DNA of 64,000 bases, from contig JABBZI010000016.1 in the NCBI GenBank assembly GCA_012955965.1, positions 1-64,000 on the forward strand. The letters run 5' to 3'. The first letter of the stretch is position 1; each line of letters begins with the position of its first letter. The position numbers were made by a program, and so were the translations under genes. Below are positions 15,670-24,547 of the stretch, piece by piece. The notes under the pieces are model-generated. The model saw nothing but the letters and a program-made list of their open reading frames with translations. It had not been told where the DNA came from and did no database searches. This DNA comes from Clostridioides difficile. GTDB lineage: Bacteria; Bacillota; Clostridia; Peptostreptococcales; Peptostreptococcaceae.

Positions 15670-17328
15670 ATGGAAAATTCTATGTTTTGCTATCAATGCG
15701 AACAAACAGTAGGTGGAAAAGGATGTACAAAGATAGGAGTTTGTGGTAAGACACCAGAAATAGCAGCACTTCAAGATTTATTAATTTATCAATTAAAAGG
15801 TATAAGTTGTTATGCTAAAGTTCTTATAGATAATGGAGAAGAAATAGATAAAGAAATAGTTTCTTTTGTAGAAAATAGTCTGTTTACAACTTTAACAAAT
15901 GTTAATTTTGATGGTGATGTTCATGAAGAGATGCTTAGAAAATCACAAGAAATAAAGCAGAGATTAAGAGAAAAAATTAAAGAGCCTATAAAAAGTAATG
16001 AATATACTGAATATAATTTGAGTGATACAAGAAGTCAAATGTTAGAAGATGCTAAGAGAGCAGGAATAATGTTTGATGAAAGTCTAAATCCTGATATACG
16101 TTCACTTAGAATGACAATACTTTATGGATTAAAAGGTATAAGCGCTTATGGACATCAAGCTAGAGAACTTGGATATTATAATAATCAAGTAGATGAATTT
16201 TATTTTAGAGCACTATCATCAATTACAGATGATGACTTTTCTTTAGAAAACTTAATAACATTGACTCTTAAGACTGGAGATATGAGTGTTGCTGTAATGC
16301 AAAAACTAGATGAAGCTAATACTACCATTTATAAAAATCCAGAACCTCATAAAGTAAATGTCAACATAAAAAAAGGACCTTTTATAATAGTATCAGGTCA
16401 TGATTTAAAAGATTTAGAAACATTACTTAAACAAACTGAAGGAAAAGGGATAAACATATATACTCATGGAGAAATGATTCCTTGTCATGGATATCCAGAA
16501 TTAAATAAATACTCTCATTTAGTGGGTAATTTTGGTGGAGCATGGCAAGACCAGCAAAAAGAGTTTGATTCTATACCTGGATGTATATTAATGACAACAA
16601 ATTGTTTAATGAAACCTAGAGATTCTTATAAAGATAGAATTTTTACAACTAGTGTTGTTGGATGGGATGGCGTAAAGTATATTGGTAAAAATGAAAATGG
16701 AGAAAAAGATTTTAGTGAAATAATAAATAAAGCATTAGAATTAGGCGGATTTAAGGAAAGTGAAGAGCCACATGAAATATTAGTTGGTTTTGGACATAAT
16801 GCTACATTAAGTAATGCACCTGCAATAATAGATGCAGTTAAATCTGGAAAGATAAGACATTTCTTCCTGATTGGAGGATGTGATGGAGCAAGACCTGGTA
16901 GAAATTATTATACAGAATTCGCTAAACAAGTGCCAAAGGATTGTATAATTTTAACTCTTGCATGTGGAAAATATAGATTCAATAAGTTGAATTTTGGGGA
17001 AGTGGCTGGATTACCTAGATTGCTAGATGTTGGCCAATGTAATGATGCTTACTCAGCAGTGAGAATAGCTTTAGCTTTAGCGGATGCATTTGACACAGAT
17101 GTAAATAGTCTACCTCTTTCAATAATATTGTCATGGTATGAACAAAAGGCAGTAGCAGATTTGTTGGCATTATTATCACTAGATATAAAAAATATATATT
17201 TAGGACCAAGTTTACCAGCATTTATAAGTCCAAACCTACTACAGTATTTAGTTGACACATTTAATTTGATACCTATTAGTACTCCTGAAAAGGACTTAGC
17301 GACATGTTTAAATGTTCCAGCAAAATAA
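15670..17328 (+). CDS. hcp: Hybrid-cluster protein (hydroxylamine reductase)
   Basis: 552 residues, start after AAAAGGAGG. The N-terminal Cys pattern is C7-x2-C10-x8-C19-x5-C25, the class I type found in strict anaerobes and binding a 4Fe-4S cluster. Ligands of the hybrid 4Fe-2O-2S cluster are visible in GHDLKDLE, THGEMIPCHGYPEL, ILMTTNCLMK, IGGCDGARPGRNYY and TLACGKYRF. Hcp reduces nitric oxide or hydroxylamine under nitrosative stress in the cytoplasm. No partner reductase (hcr) is adjacent. The length equals the family norm. Confidence 0.95.
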   Translation: MENSMFCYQCEQTVGGKGCTKIGVCGKTPEIAALQDLLIYQLKGISCYAKVLIDNGEEIDKEIVSFVENSLFTTLTNVNFDGDVHEEMLRKSQEIKQRLREKIKEPIKSNEYTEYNLSDTRSQMLEDAKRAGIMFDESLNPDIRSLRMTILYGLKGISAYGHQARELGYYNNQVDEFYFRALSSITDDDFSLENLITLTLKTGDMSVAVMQKLDEANTTIYKNPEPHKVNVNIKKGPFIIVSGHDLKDLETLLKQTEGKGINIYTHGEMIPCHGYPELNKYSHLVGNFGGAWQDQQKEFDSIPGCILMTTNCLMKPRDSYKDRIFTTSVVGWDGVKYIGKNENGEKDFSEIINKALELGGFKESEEPHEILVGFGHNATLSNAPAIIDAVKSGKIRHFFLIGGCDGARPGRNYYTEFAKQVPKDCIILTLACGKYRFNKLNFGEVAGLPRLLDVGQCNDAYSAVRIALALADAFDTDVNSLPLSIILSWYEQKAVADLLALLSLDIKNIYLGPSLPAFISPNLLQYLVDTFNLIPISTPEKDLATCLNVPAK

Positions 17329-17349
17329 CAATAATTGTAGATTATAATC

Positions 17350-17379
17350 AAAAAAGAGTGTATTTAAACACTCTTTTTT
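17350..17379. terminator. Bidirectional terminator after hcp
   Basis: AAAAAAGAGTGT pairs with ACACTCTTTTTT around TTTAA-type loop; serves hcp and, in reverse, the HTH gene. Confidence 0.8.
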
Positions 17380-17593
17380 AATCGTTTTCATCTTCTACAT
17401 ATTCAAGTATATCTCCTGGTTGACAGTCTAAAGCTTTACAAATTTCATTTAGAGTAGTAAATCTAATGGCTTTTGCTTTTCCAGTTTTTAATATTGATAA
17501 ATTAGCATTTGTAATATCTATTTTTTCGGCTAAATCTTTAAGTGATATTTTTCTTTTTGCCATCATTACATCCAGATTAACTATAATTGCCAT
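17378..17593 (-). CDS. XRE-family regulator (YozG-like) paired with DUF2975
   Basis: 71 residues, one Cro/CI-type helix-turn-helix: ISLKDLAEKIDITNANLSILKTGKAKAIRFTTLNEICKALDCQPGDILEY. This short form, ending CQPGDILEY, is the usual partner of DUF2975 membrane proteins. It starts 11 bases after the stop of the DUF2975 gene, so they form an operon. Confidence 0.85.
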   Translation of the reverse strand: MAIIVNLDVMMAKRKISLKDLAEKIDITNANLSILKTGKAKAIRFTTLNEICKALDCQPGDILEYVEDEND

Positions 17594-17603
17594 AACATCA
17601 CCT

Positions 17604-18071
17604 CTATATTGTCAAGTCATTATCTTCTTTTATTTTTATAGCTTTATCAAATGTTTCAGCAATTACAAAACACATTAGTGCAAATATAAAAGAAATAACC
17701 ATAAGTGGTGAAATACCACCATTATCACTTCCAAAGATTATTATATTGTTGGTATTTAAACCATAGCCATTGATACATTCAATTATGGTATTTACTAATA
17801 AACAATATCCCATTATTTTAAATCTCTTTACATTTTCAAATATAAAAGGTGAGTATTTAGTACTATTAATTATAAATATCAAGAACAAAATGACTATAAA
17901 GTAGTCAGAAAAATATAGTATTCTCGCAATTAAAGTAATTAATTTGTCAGAACTAAAATCATATAAAAACATAGGTATCATACACAAGAATGTTATACCA
18001 GCAACACCTAAAATTGATAATATAAAATATAGAAAGACTGATAAAATGTTACTAAAAAATTTTGTAATCAT
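17604..18071 (-). CDS. DUF2975 membrane protein
   Basis: About 155 residues from MITKFFSNIL (18071); a longer in-frame start at 18137 overlaps promoter-like AT-rich DNA and is less likely. Four transmembrane segments: LYFILSILGVAGITFLCMIPM, DYFIVILFLIFIINS, the YCLLVNTIIECI segment and GISPLMVISFIFALMCFVIAETF, ending in the charged DKAIKIKEDNDLTI. This is the family layout. The cotranscribed HTH regulator suggests a membrane-linked control pair of unknown signal. Confidence 0.75.
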   Translation of the reverse strand: MITKFFSNILSVFLYFILSILGVAGITFLCMIPMFLYDFSSDKLITLIARILYFSDYFIVILFLIFIINSTKYSPFIFENVKRFKIMGYCLLVNTIIECINGYGLNTNNIIIFGSDNGGISPLMVISFIFALMCFVIAETFDKAIKIKEDNDLTI

Positions 18072-18214
18072 AAAAAATATTTTCTCCTTAACATAGATTA
18101 TATTATTGATTATAATATATAATTTATTGTTTTTCAATAATAAATTATTGACATAACATATGAATTTATTATAATATATATTAAAAATAAGAATGTATAA
18201 GGTGGTAAGTTTAT

Positions 18215-18447
18215 ATGAAAAAGATTTAAAAAAAATATCTGTATGTGCATTTAGTGAGATTTTTATATTTAACTTTGTAGTAATAATATTATATTATTAC
18301 TATGATATCTATTTATATGCAATTACTATAATACCTTCAGTTATAGTATCCTTTATTTCATTATCAATAGGATTTTTGACTTTAGTTTTATCAATTTTAC
18401 TTGAGAAAATTATTGAAATAAAAGAGGAAAATGATAAAACTATATAG
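18215..18447 (+). pseudogene. Degenerate DUF2975 paralogue
   Basis: GGTGG followed by ATG 18215 opens a frame that stops after four codons. Adding one A to the A-run gives MKKDLKKISVCAFSEIFIFNFVV and continues in the long open frame to 18447. It ends EKIIEIKEENDKTI, nearly the same tail as the DUF2975 protein on the other strand (DKAIKIKEDNDLTI). Only about 77 codons remain of the family's 150, and there is no partner HTH gene after it. Confidence 0.55.
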
Positions 18448-18835
18448 TATACTTAAAATTTGAGTAATAAAATTTTTACTATGATTATTTTATAGTTAAT
18501 TTTATTAGATTTATTTAATATCATAAGCTTAGTGTTACAATAAAGATGAATATCTTAATAAGAAATAAAAGATTGGGTTTTATATATAACTGTAGTTTAT
18601 TGATAGTAACAAGTCAAAATTATATAGAGTATAGAAGAGAGAGGAAAAAATAATATTTGTACCTCTCTCTTCTATGTCAATTAGTTGTTCATTATTGCTT
18701 ACAGTTCTGTACACTTTCAAAGTTTTTAAATAATAATTAATGTATTTTCTATATAATTATATTAAATAACATCAAAATTAAAATTAATTAAATAAAGGCT
18801 TATAAACAATGTAATCATAATAATATTGTTACTTT
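18448..18835. other. Intergenic region with a 14-bp inverted repeat
   Basis: No gene seen. ATAGAAGAGAGAGG (18631-18644) and CCTCTCTCTTCTAT (18662-18675) are perfect inverted copies separated by 17 AT-rich bases. There is no T-run on either side, so it is not a standard terminator. Confidence 0.5.
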
Positions 18836-19534
18836 CTATTTAAGTGAAGTATTTATCCATTCATATAATGCATTTAGTTCTTCTGGGGTATTAAACCAAT
18901 GTTTGCTATTTTCAAGAATAGTTAGACTGCAATTAAATTTTTGTACAAATTTCTCTACAACATTGATTTCAGTAAGTTCATCATACTTACCATATAATAT
19001 TTTTGTTGGGACATTCCATTTAGTAATAGGATGTTTTTTTGCATATAACAGGTATTCCCAAGAAAGAGTATGTCCAAATGAAGTTGGAATAATTAATTCA
19101 TGTTTAAGTTGTTCTTCTGATACATTTGCCCAAATCATCATATTTGAAATGAGTTGTTGCATATCAAGAATTGGAGATACAAAAATACATTCTTTTAAAT
19201 TTTCCTTTTCAAAGCTTAACATACTATACCATGCTCCAATACTATTTGCATATAAAGAAATTTGACTCCAATTACACTTTGCATATTCCATAATAGTTGA
19301 TAGTTCTGGAACAACATGCCATGGGTCAAATAAATTCTTTTCTTTTTTACGCTCTCCATGTTCTGGTAAATCTATACTTAAAACCTGATATCCATGATAA
19401 ATAGCAATATTGGCAAAAGCTTCAGCCTCTTCTTTATAACCTGATTGTCCATGTATGTAAATATACAATTGATTTGAAGGAATTCCCCAAAGAATTGAAG
19501 GAATTCCATGAATTTTAAAATGTTTTTTTTCCAT
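18836..19534 (-). CDS. Alpha/beta hydrolase
   Basis: 232 residues after GAAAGGAG. The fold is indicated by YIYIHGQSGYKEEAEAFA (oxyanion strand, HG motif), VLSIDLPEHGER, the nucleophile elbow LYANSIGAWYS (AxSxG, with Ser in place), ILYGKYDELTE (acid) and ENSKHWFN (His). It resembles small esterases or peptidase-S9-like hydrolases; substrate unknown. It is divergent from the TetR gene at 19795, and shared palindromes between them indicate regulation by that repressor. Confidence 0.8.
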   Translation of the reverse strand: MEKKHFKIHGIPSILWGIPSNQLYIYIHGQSGYKEEAEAFANIAIYHGYQVLSIDLPEHGERKKEKNLFDPWHVVPELSTIMEYAKCNWSQISLYANSIGAWYSMLSFEKENLKECIFVSPILDMQQLISNMMIWANVSEEQLKHELIIPTSFGHTLSWEYLLYAKKHPITKWNVPTKILYGKYDELTEINVVEKFVQKFNCSLTILENSKHWFNTPEELNALYEWINTSLK

Positions 19535-19623
19535 AAAAATCTCCTTTCAGTTTGTTATATTAGTTATTTCTATAGTTAAGGAAATTATAGAAATAATATT
19601 GTAATAAAATAGCTTAATATAAT

Positions 19624-19751
19624 ACTAATTATATTAGTAACAAAACTAATCTGATTAGTATTATATTAAATTGAAATCAAATTGTCAATGCTTTACAATA
19701 GTATAAAGTATTTTATAAGTTTAAATCATTGACTGAACTAATCAGATTAGT
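19624..19751. promoter_or_regulatory. Three palindromic operators of the TetR/hydrolase pair
   Basis: ACTAATTATATTAGT (19624-19638), ACTAATCTGATTAGT (19645-19659) and ACTAATCAGATTAGT (19737-19751). The first two start 21 bases apart (two helical turns) toward the hydrolase; the third is close to the TetR start. A shared ACTAAT-N3-ATTAGT consensus. Confidence 0.8.
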
Positions 19752-19794
19752 TAAACTAATAAAGTAATTAATTTTAAATGAAAGAAGGAAAATT

Positions 19795-20352
19795 ATGCGT
19801 GTTAGTAGAGAAATAGTTATACAAACTGCTTCAGATATAGCTGATAAAGATGGACTTAATAAGATTTCTTTAAAAGTTGTTGCAGAAAAGCTAGGTATAC
19901 GTACACCATCTTTATACAATCACATAGAATGTTTAGATGACTTACTGCTTGAAGTGGCTCATAATGGAATGAGAAAAATGAATAATCAGATGGAAAAGGT
20001 GGCTATTGGTAATTCTGGAGATATAGCTATAAAATCTATAAGTATAGAATATTTTAATTTTGTAATTGCTCATCCAGGTGTCTATGAAACAATACAATGG
20101 GCTACTTGGCATGGAAATAATGAAACATTAGAAGTGTTTGGTGAATATAAATCCTTATTAGAAAAACTTATTATTTCTTGTAATCTAAAAATAAAGAACA
20201 CAGACGCAGTGCTAAATTTGATAACGAGTGTATTGCATGGTTATTCGACGTTGCAACTTAAAAAAGCACTTGTGAACCAAGAAGAAGCTATAAAAGGTCT
20301 AGCTGATTCCATTGATACTGCTCTATTAGGTATTCATAAAAAATATGATTAG
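19795..20352 (+). CDS. TetR-family repressor, likely controls the divergent hydrolase
   Basis: 185 residues after GAAAGAAGG. The N-terminal HTH reads VIQTASDIADKDGLNKISLKVVAEKLGIRTPSLYNHIECLDDLLLEVA, a classical TetR arrangement. The C-terminal domain (YFNFVIAHPGVYETIQWATWHG, then LNLITSVLHGYSTLQ) is of the WHG/TetR_C_33 type. The operators lie in the 260-base gap to the hydrolase. Confidence 0.85.
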   Translation: MRVSREIVIQTASDIADKDGLNKISLKVVAEKLGIRTPSLYNHIECLDDLLLEVAHNGMRKMNNQMEKVAIGNSGDIAIKSISIEYFNFVIAHPGVYETIQWATWHGNNETLEVFGEYKSLLEKLIISCNLKIKNTDAVLNLITSVLHGYSTLQLKKALVNQEEAIKGLADSIDTALLGIHKKYD

Positions 20353-20589
20353 TAGGAAATTCTTAGAACTATATGATAATATAATAAATGTTTGGTATTA
20401 TATATCTATTCATAAATTATAAAAATGTAATAATGAAAAATATCTATTGTTTATATATAAAGCTATTAGTTTAATAATTAATTTGATTGATATATTATCA
20501 AAAAGGATATAAAAAAATAAATCAGAGTTCCATATTATTAATGTGTGTTTTAAAAAACAAAAGAGATAGAATTATTTTTAAGTATTAAT

Positions 20590-20633
20590 AAAAAGCAAAG
20601 CTATTATAAAATATTTAAGAGACTTTGCTTTTT
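20590..20633. terminator. Bidirectional terminator
   Basis: AAAAAGCAAAG pairs with CTTTGCTTTTT across 22 bases, between the convergent TetR and GNAT genes. Confidence 0.75.
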
Positions 20634-20648
20634 ATTTTATTTATTATA

Positions 20649-21125
20649 TTATATTACAAATTTCATAGGTGTAAAACGTATGCCATCAACAGTTTGCTCA
20701 ACATCAATATCTTTAAATCCTAATTTGTGATAAACTTCAACTGCATAAGGGGATGAATTTACAGTGATTTCAGTTAAAGTGGTTTTATTATTAGTACAAT
20801 ATTCTATGCCTGTAGACATTAATTTTCTTGCAATACCACATTTATGATAATTTTTATCTACAAATAGCATACATATATGGTTTAATTCTCTAATAGATAA
20901 AACTCCTATTAATGTTTCATAATCAAAACAACCCCAAAAGAAGAGTGTTTTTTCTTTGACTTTTTCAATAATAGAGTTATATTCTATAAATTCATGAAAT
21001 GAATTGATTCCCTCATCACAATAATCTGGAGACTCAAATTCTTCAAATACATTCCATATTAAATTTAATGCATTTCTAATATCCTGTTCTTTTAATTCTC
21101 TTATTAAATATTCTTTACTTATCAC
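20649..21125 (-). CDS. GNAT-family N-acetyltransferase
   Basis: About 158 residues from GTG 21125, chosen for GAGGTG six bases upstream. The acetyl-CoA site is LFVDKNYHKCGIARKLMSTGIEYC, followed by ITVNSSPYAVEVYHKLGFKDIDVEQ, the usual C-terminal GNAT motif. Substrate unknown. Single gene. Confidence 0.8.
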   Translation of the reverse strand: MISKEYLIRELKEQDIRNALNLIWNVFEEFESPDYCDEGINSFHEFIEYNSIIEKVKEKTLFFWGCFDYETLIGVLSIRELNHICMLFVDKNYHKCGIARKLMSTGIEYCTNNKTTLTEITVNSSPYAVEVYHKLGFKDIDVEQTVDGIRFTPMKFVI

Positions 21126-21413
21126 AAGCAACACCTCTATTATTAAAAAATTTTATCATAAGTATATATCTTGAATATATTTAAGTCAATACAACTTATA
21201 TATATATTAAAAATATTATGATAATATATAATTTATATACAATGTAGATACACTACAAAATGTATTTAAACATATACGAATTAGTAATTTAAATAAGTTT
21301 AAAATGATATTATTTAAAAAAATATGACATAGCATTGTCATATTTAAAATGTTAAAATAAAAATATATAAGTGATATTTATAAATTATTATATAATTAGA
21401 AAGGGAGATAAAT

Positions 21414-22178
21414 ATGAAAATTATTGATATAAATATAAATAACATAGACAATGAGCATATATGTTGTTCAATTTCTGAAAAAAAAGGAGAAAATTGTGTT
21501 TTTTCTAAGAAACTTTGGATGAAAAATAATTTTGATAAAGGTCTTGTTTTTAAACGACTTGATGTAAGAGGCAAAGCTTTTATAGAATATATTCCAGCAG
21601 AAAATGCATGGAGTCCTATTGTCGCAGATAATTACATGTTCATTAACTGCTTTTGGCTATCTGGAAAATTTAAAGGTCAGGGATATTCTAATTTATTACT
21701 ACAGGAATGTATTGATGATGCAAAATCAAAAGGGAAATATGGATTAGTTGTGCTTTCATCAAGTAAAAAAATGCCATTTTTATCTGATTCTAAATATCTA
21801 AAATATAAGGGATTTTGTTTAGCTGATACATCAGAACCAAATTATGAATTATTGTATTTTCCATTTACTGATAATGCTCCTGTTCCATGTTTTAAGGATT
21901 GTGTGAAGCAAAGAAAATTAAACGAAAATAGCATAGTTTTATATTATAGCAACCAGTGCCCACACACAGAAAAATATGCCCCTATTTTAAAGAAAATTGC
22001 AGATTCTAGAGGTATAGACGTAAATCTCATAAAATTTGAAACGGCAAAAGAAGCTCAAAATGCTCCTGCACCATTTACTACATATAGTCTTTTTTTTAAT
22101 GGTGAATTTGTGACTAATGAGATACTTTCTGAGAAAAAGATTGAAAAATTTTTAGATAGTAAATTTCAAAAAATTTAA
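21414..22178 (+). CDS. GNAT with YoaP-type C-terminal domain
   Basis: 254 residues after AAAGGGAG. Residues about 60-120 form the acetyltransferase core (INCFWLSGKFKGQGYSNLLLQECIDDAK). The C-terminal part (SIVLYYSNQCPHTEKYAPILKKIADSRGIDVNLIKFETAKEAQNAPAPFTTYSLFFNG) is the thioredoxin-like YoaP module, retaining one Cys in NQCPH. Proteins of this two-domain type are widespread in Firmicutes and uncharacterised. Confidence 0.75.
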   Translation: MKIIDININNIDNEHICCSISEKKGENCVFSKKLWMKNNFDKGLVFKRLDVRGKAFIEYIPAENAWSPIVADNYMFINCFWLSGKFKGQGYSNLLLQECIDDAKSKGKYGLVVLSSSKKMPFLSDSKYLKYKGFCLADTSEPNYELLYFPFTDNAPVPCFKDCVKQRKLNENSIVLYYSNQCPHTEKYAPILKKIADSRGIDVNLIKFETAKEAQNAPAPFTTYSLFFNGEFVTNEILSEKKIEKFLDSKFQKI

Positions 22179-22300
22179 CTAAAAATTAATATAAATATTA
22201 TAATCTCAAATTATAATATTTTATAATTTAATATACTTTAGAGGTTTCTTAAATTGATATATGATAATATAAAATAACATAGTATTAGGAGGTGATGAAT

Positions 22301-22372
22301 ATGAAAAGACTCTTTAAACAGATTAAAATATATACAAACAATAATAGAAGGATTGTTATTGTATCTGATTAG
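22301..22372 (+). CDS. 23-residue basic peptide, possible leader ORF
   Basis: MKRLFKQIKIYT... ends IVIVSD; the AGGAGGTGAT ribosome site is one of the strongest nearby. It ends 49 bases before the GNAT start. It could be a leader peptide or a small gene; I do not recognise it. Confidence 0.4.
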   Translation: MKRLFKQIKIYTNNNRRIVIVSD

Positions 22373-22421
22373 GAGTTTTTTTTATACCAATTACAATCTT
22401 TCTCTCAAAAAGGAGAAAAAA

Positions 22422-22922
22422 ATGATATTAAAAACAAAAAGATTAACTTTAATTCCACTATCACTGCGTCAACTTGAACTTTGGATTTCCAATAATACAG
22501 AGTTAGAAAAAGAATTAAATTGTACTTATTGTGCGGAACCAGTAACTGGATTTTTTTATGATATTGTAAAAGGACAATTAAATATTGCTAGTAAAGATAA
22601 AAAAAATATATTGTTTCATACATTTTGGTTTATTATGTTAAATGAAAATCGTAAAATTGTAGGAATAGTTGATTTTAAAAATGTACCTAATTTTCATGGT
22701 GAAATTGAAATTGGTTATGGATTAGGTGATAATTACAGAAGACAAGGATATATGACAGAAGCTGTTGAAAAAATGTGTGATTGGGGATTGAGTCAACCAA
22801 ATGTATCTTCTGTAATAGCTGAAACTGATATAGAAAATCTTGATTCACAAAATGTTTTATTGCGATGTGGGTTTAAATTGTATCTAAATTCAAATACAAA
22901 ATGGTGGAAATTAACTATATAG
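22422..22922 (+). CDS. RimJ/RimL-type GNAT acetyltransferase
   Basis: 166 residues from ATG 22422 after AAAAGGAG; a longer frame from 22353 lacks a ribosome site. MILKTKRLTLIPLSLRQLELW is the typical RimJ-type start, and IEIGYGLGDNYRRQGYMTEAVEKMCDWG with AETDIENLDSQNVLLRCGFK are the acetyl-CoA and C-terminal motifs. Target may be a protein N-terminus or a small amine. Confidence 0.8.
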   Translation: MILKTKRLTLIPLSLRQLELWISNNTELEKELNCTYCAEPVTGFFYDIVKGQLNIASKDKKNILFHTFWFIMLNENRKIVGIVDFKNVPNFHGEIEIGYGLGDNYRRQGYMTEAVEKMCDWGLSQPNVSSVIAETDIENLDSQNVLLRCGFKLYLNSNTKWWKLTI

Positions 22923-22951
22923 AAAATATTTCCAAAATTTTATAAATTATA

Positions 22952-22980
22952 TTGACAAAGTTAAAAAAATAAACTATTAT
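22952..22980 (+). promoter_or_regulatory. Promoter of the arginine operon
   Basis: TTGACA (22952-22957), 17 bases, TATTAT (22975-22980); a strong SigA-type promoter directly before the T-box leader. Confidence 0.75.
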
Positions 22981-22986
22981 ATAAAA

Positions 22987-23370
22987 CAATAAGAAAAAGA
23001 AAATAAATTTAAATTCTATGAAAAAGAGAGTAGCATAAAAGGAATTGATAGAGAGCTGGGAATGGTGGAAGCCTGGTAGTGAATTTTATTGTGAATAGAG
23101 CTTTGGAGGAGATTGTCAGAATTGATAGTATGGCAATTGGTGAGTCTCGCCTTAAGAGATTAGAGTGGGTAAGATTATCTTATCAATTAGAGTGGTAACG
23201 CGGGTGTATATTCGTCTCTTGGTCTTTGACCAAGAGGCTTTTTTAATTTTAAGAATTCATTTGCAGATACTTTTTAATTTGATTTGTAAGGTTTAGCATA
23301 ATTTTGCCAATAAGAGTGGTACCGCGGAAATTCGCCTCTTAGTATTTATAATACTAAGAGGCTTTTGTTT
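22987..23370 (+). ncRNA. Arginine T-box leader with two antiterminator/terminator modules
   Basis: The leader begins with a stem I of canonical form (GAGAGCTGGGAATGGTGG, then GAAGCCTGG) and the specifier loop GTGAAT-AGA-GC, whose AGA codon (23097-23099) reads arginine. The first T-box is GAGTGGTAACGCGG (ending 23203), followed by the terminator CTCTTGGTC/GACCAAGAG plus T-run (23213-23244). About 120 bases later a second T-box, GAGTGGTACCGCGG (ending 23326), has its own terminator CCTCTTAGTA/TACTAAGAGG with T-run (23335-23365). There is no second stem I between them. Uncharged tRNA-Arg would have to promote read-through at two sites before argC. Confidence 0.9.
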
Positions 23371-23472
23371 TAGTTAGAAGGTTTTAATCTATGTATTATC
23401 AAATGATTATTATATGATAAACAGGGGAAATGGAATTCTAATATTATTTTAATATAAAATGGAGGGAATAAA

Positions 23473-24507
23473 ATGAGTAAAATAAAAGCTGGAATTATTG
23501 GGGCAACTGGATATGTTGGAGCAGAATTGCTGAGATTATTAATAAATCATGATAAAGTCGAAGTGACAGCAATAGGTTCAAATTCTTATGTAGGAAAAGA
23601 TATAGTTGAACTATACCCAAGTATAGGATACAAAAATAGCATGATATGTATAGAAAACGAAAAGGTTATTGATATGTGTGATGTTGTATTCACTGCTCTA
23701 CCACATGGAGTTAGTGAAAAGTTTGCAATAAAAGCAATTGAATCTAAAAAGAAAGTTATAGATTTAGGTGCTGACTTTAGAATAAAAGATGAAGAAATAT
23801 ATAGTAAATGGTATGGAGTGTCATTTATAGATGAGACCTTACATAAAAAAGCTATTTATGGATTAAGTGAAATATATATAGATGATATAAAAGAGGCAGA
23901 TATAATTGCAAATCCAGGATGTTATCCTACTAGTATTTCTTTGCCACTGATACCATTATTAAGTTCGAAGCTAATAAGATGCAATAATATAATAATTGAC
24001 TCTAAATCAGGTCTTACAGGAGCTGGTAGAGAATTATCATTTAGTAGTCACTTTACTGAAGTTAATGAAAATATAACTGCATATAAAATAGGTAAGCATA
24101 GACATACTCCAGAGATAGAACAAAATTTAAGTGAAGCATATAAAGAAAAAGTGAATGTAGTTTTTACACCAAACCTAATTCCAGTAAATAGAGGAATACT
24201 ATCAACTATATATTGTGCAAAAGAAGATAATATTTCTATAAATCATATACATAAAAAATTAACTGATTATTATGAAAATAAAGAATTTATAGAAGTTCTT
24301 CCATTAGGAAAGGTAGCTTCTTTAAAGAATGTTAAGTTATCAAATAAATGTGCAATATCATTACATGAAAATGGAGATACATTGATAATTTGCTCAGCTA
24401 TAGACAATATGATTAAGGGAGCAGCAGGGCAAGCTATACAAAATATGAATATAATGTTCGGTATTGATGAAACTACAGGTTTAAAAAATATAGCACCATC
24501 ATTTTAG
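23473..24507 (+). CDS. argC: N-acetyl-gamma-glutamyl-phosphate reductase
   Basis: 344 residues. It reduces N-acetylglutamyl phosphate to the semialdehyde with NADPH, the third step of arginine synthesis. AGIIGATGYVGAELLRLL is the nucleotide-binding loop; ANPGCYPTSI carries the catalytic cysteine; GLTGAGRELSFSSHF and HRHTPEIEQ are family motifs with the catalytic His. First gene of argCJBDF, 100 bases after the second T-box terminator. Confidence 0.97.
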   Translation: MSKIKAGIIGATGYVGAELLRLLINHDKVEVTAIGSNSYVGKDIVELYPSIGYKNSMICIENEKVIDMCDVVFTALPHGVSEKFAIKAIESKKKVIDLGADFRIKDEEIYSKWYGVSFIDETLHKKAIYGLSEIYIDDIKEADIIANPGCYPTSISLPLIPLLSSKLIRCNNIIIDSKSGLTGAGRELSFSSHFTEVNENITAYKIGKHRHTPEIEQNLSEAYKEKVNVVFTPNLIPVNRGILSTIYCAKEDNISINHIHKKLTDYYENKEFIEVLPLGKVASLKNVKLSNKCAISLHENGDTLIICSAIDNMIKGAAGQAIQNMNIMFGIDETTGLKNIAPSF

Positions 24508-24547
24508 GAATAAAAAATACTAAACTCATATAGGTAGGAGGAGAAAG

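Noticed and set aside
17049-17351. Reverse frames within the hcp end
   Set aside because: Antisense to conserved hcp coding sequence.
18631-18675. 14-bp inverted repeat as insertion-sequence end
   Set aside because: Arms only 17 bases apart, no transposase and no target duplication.
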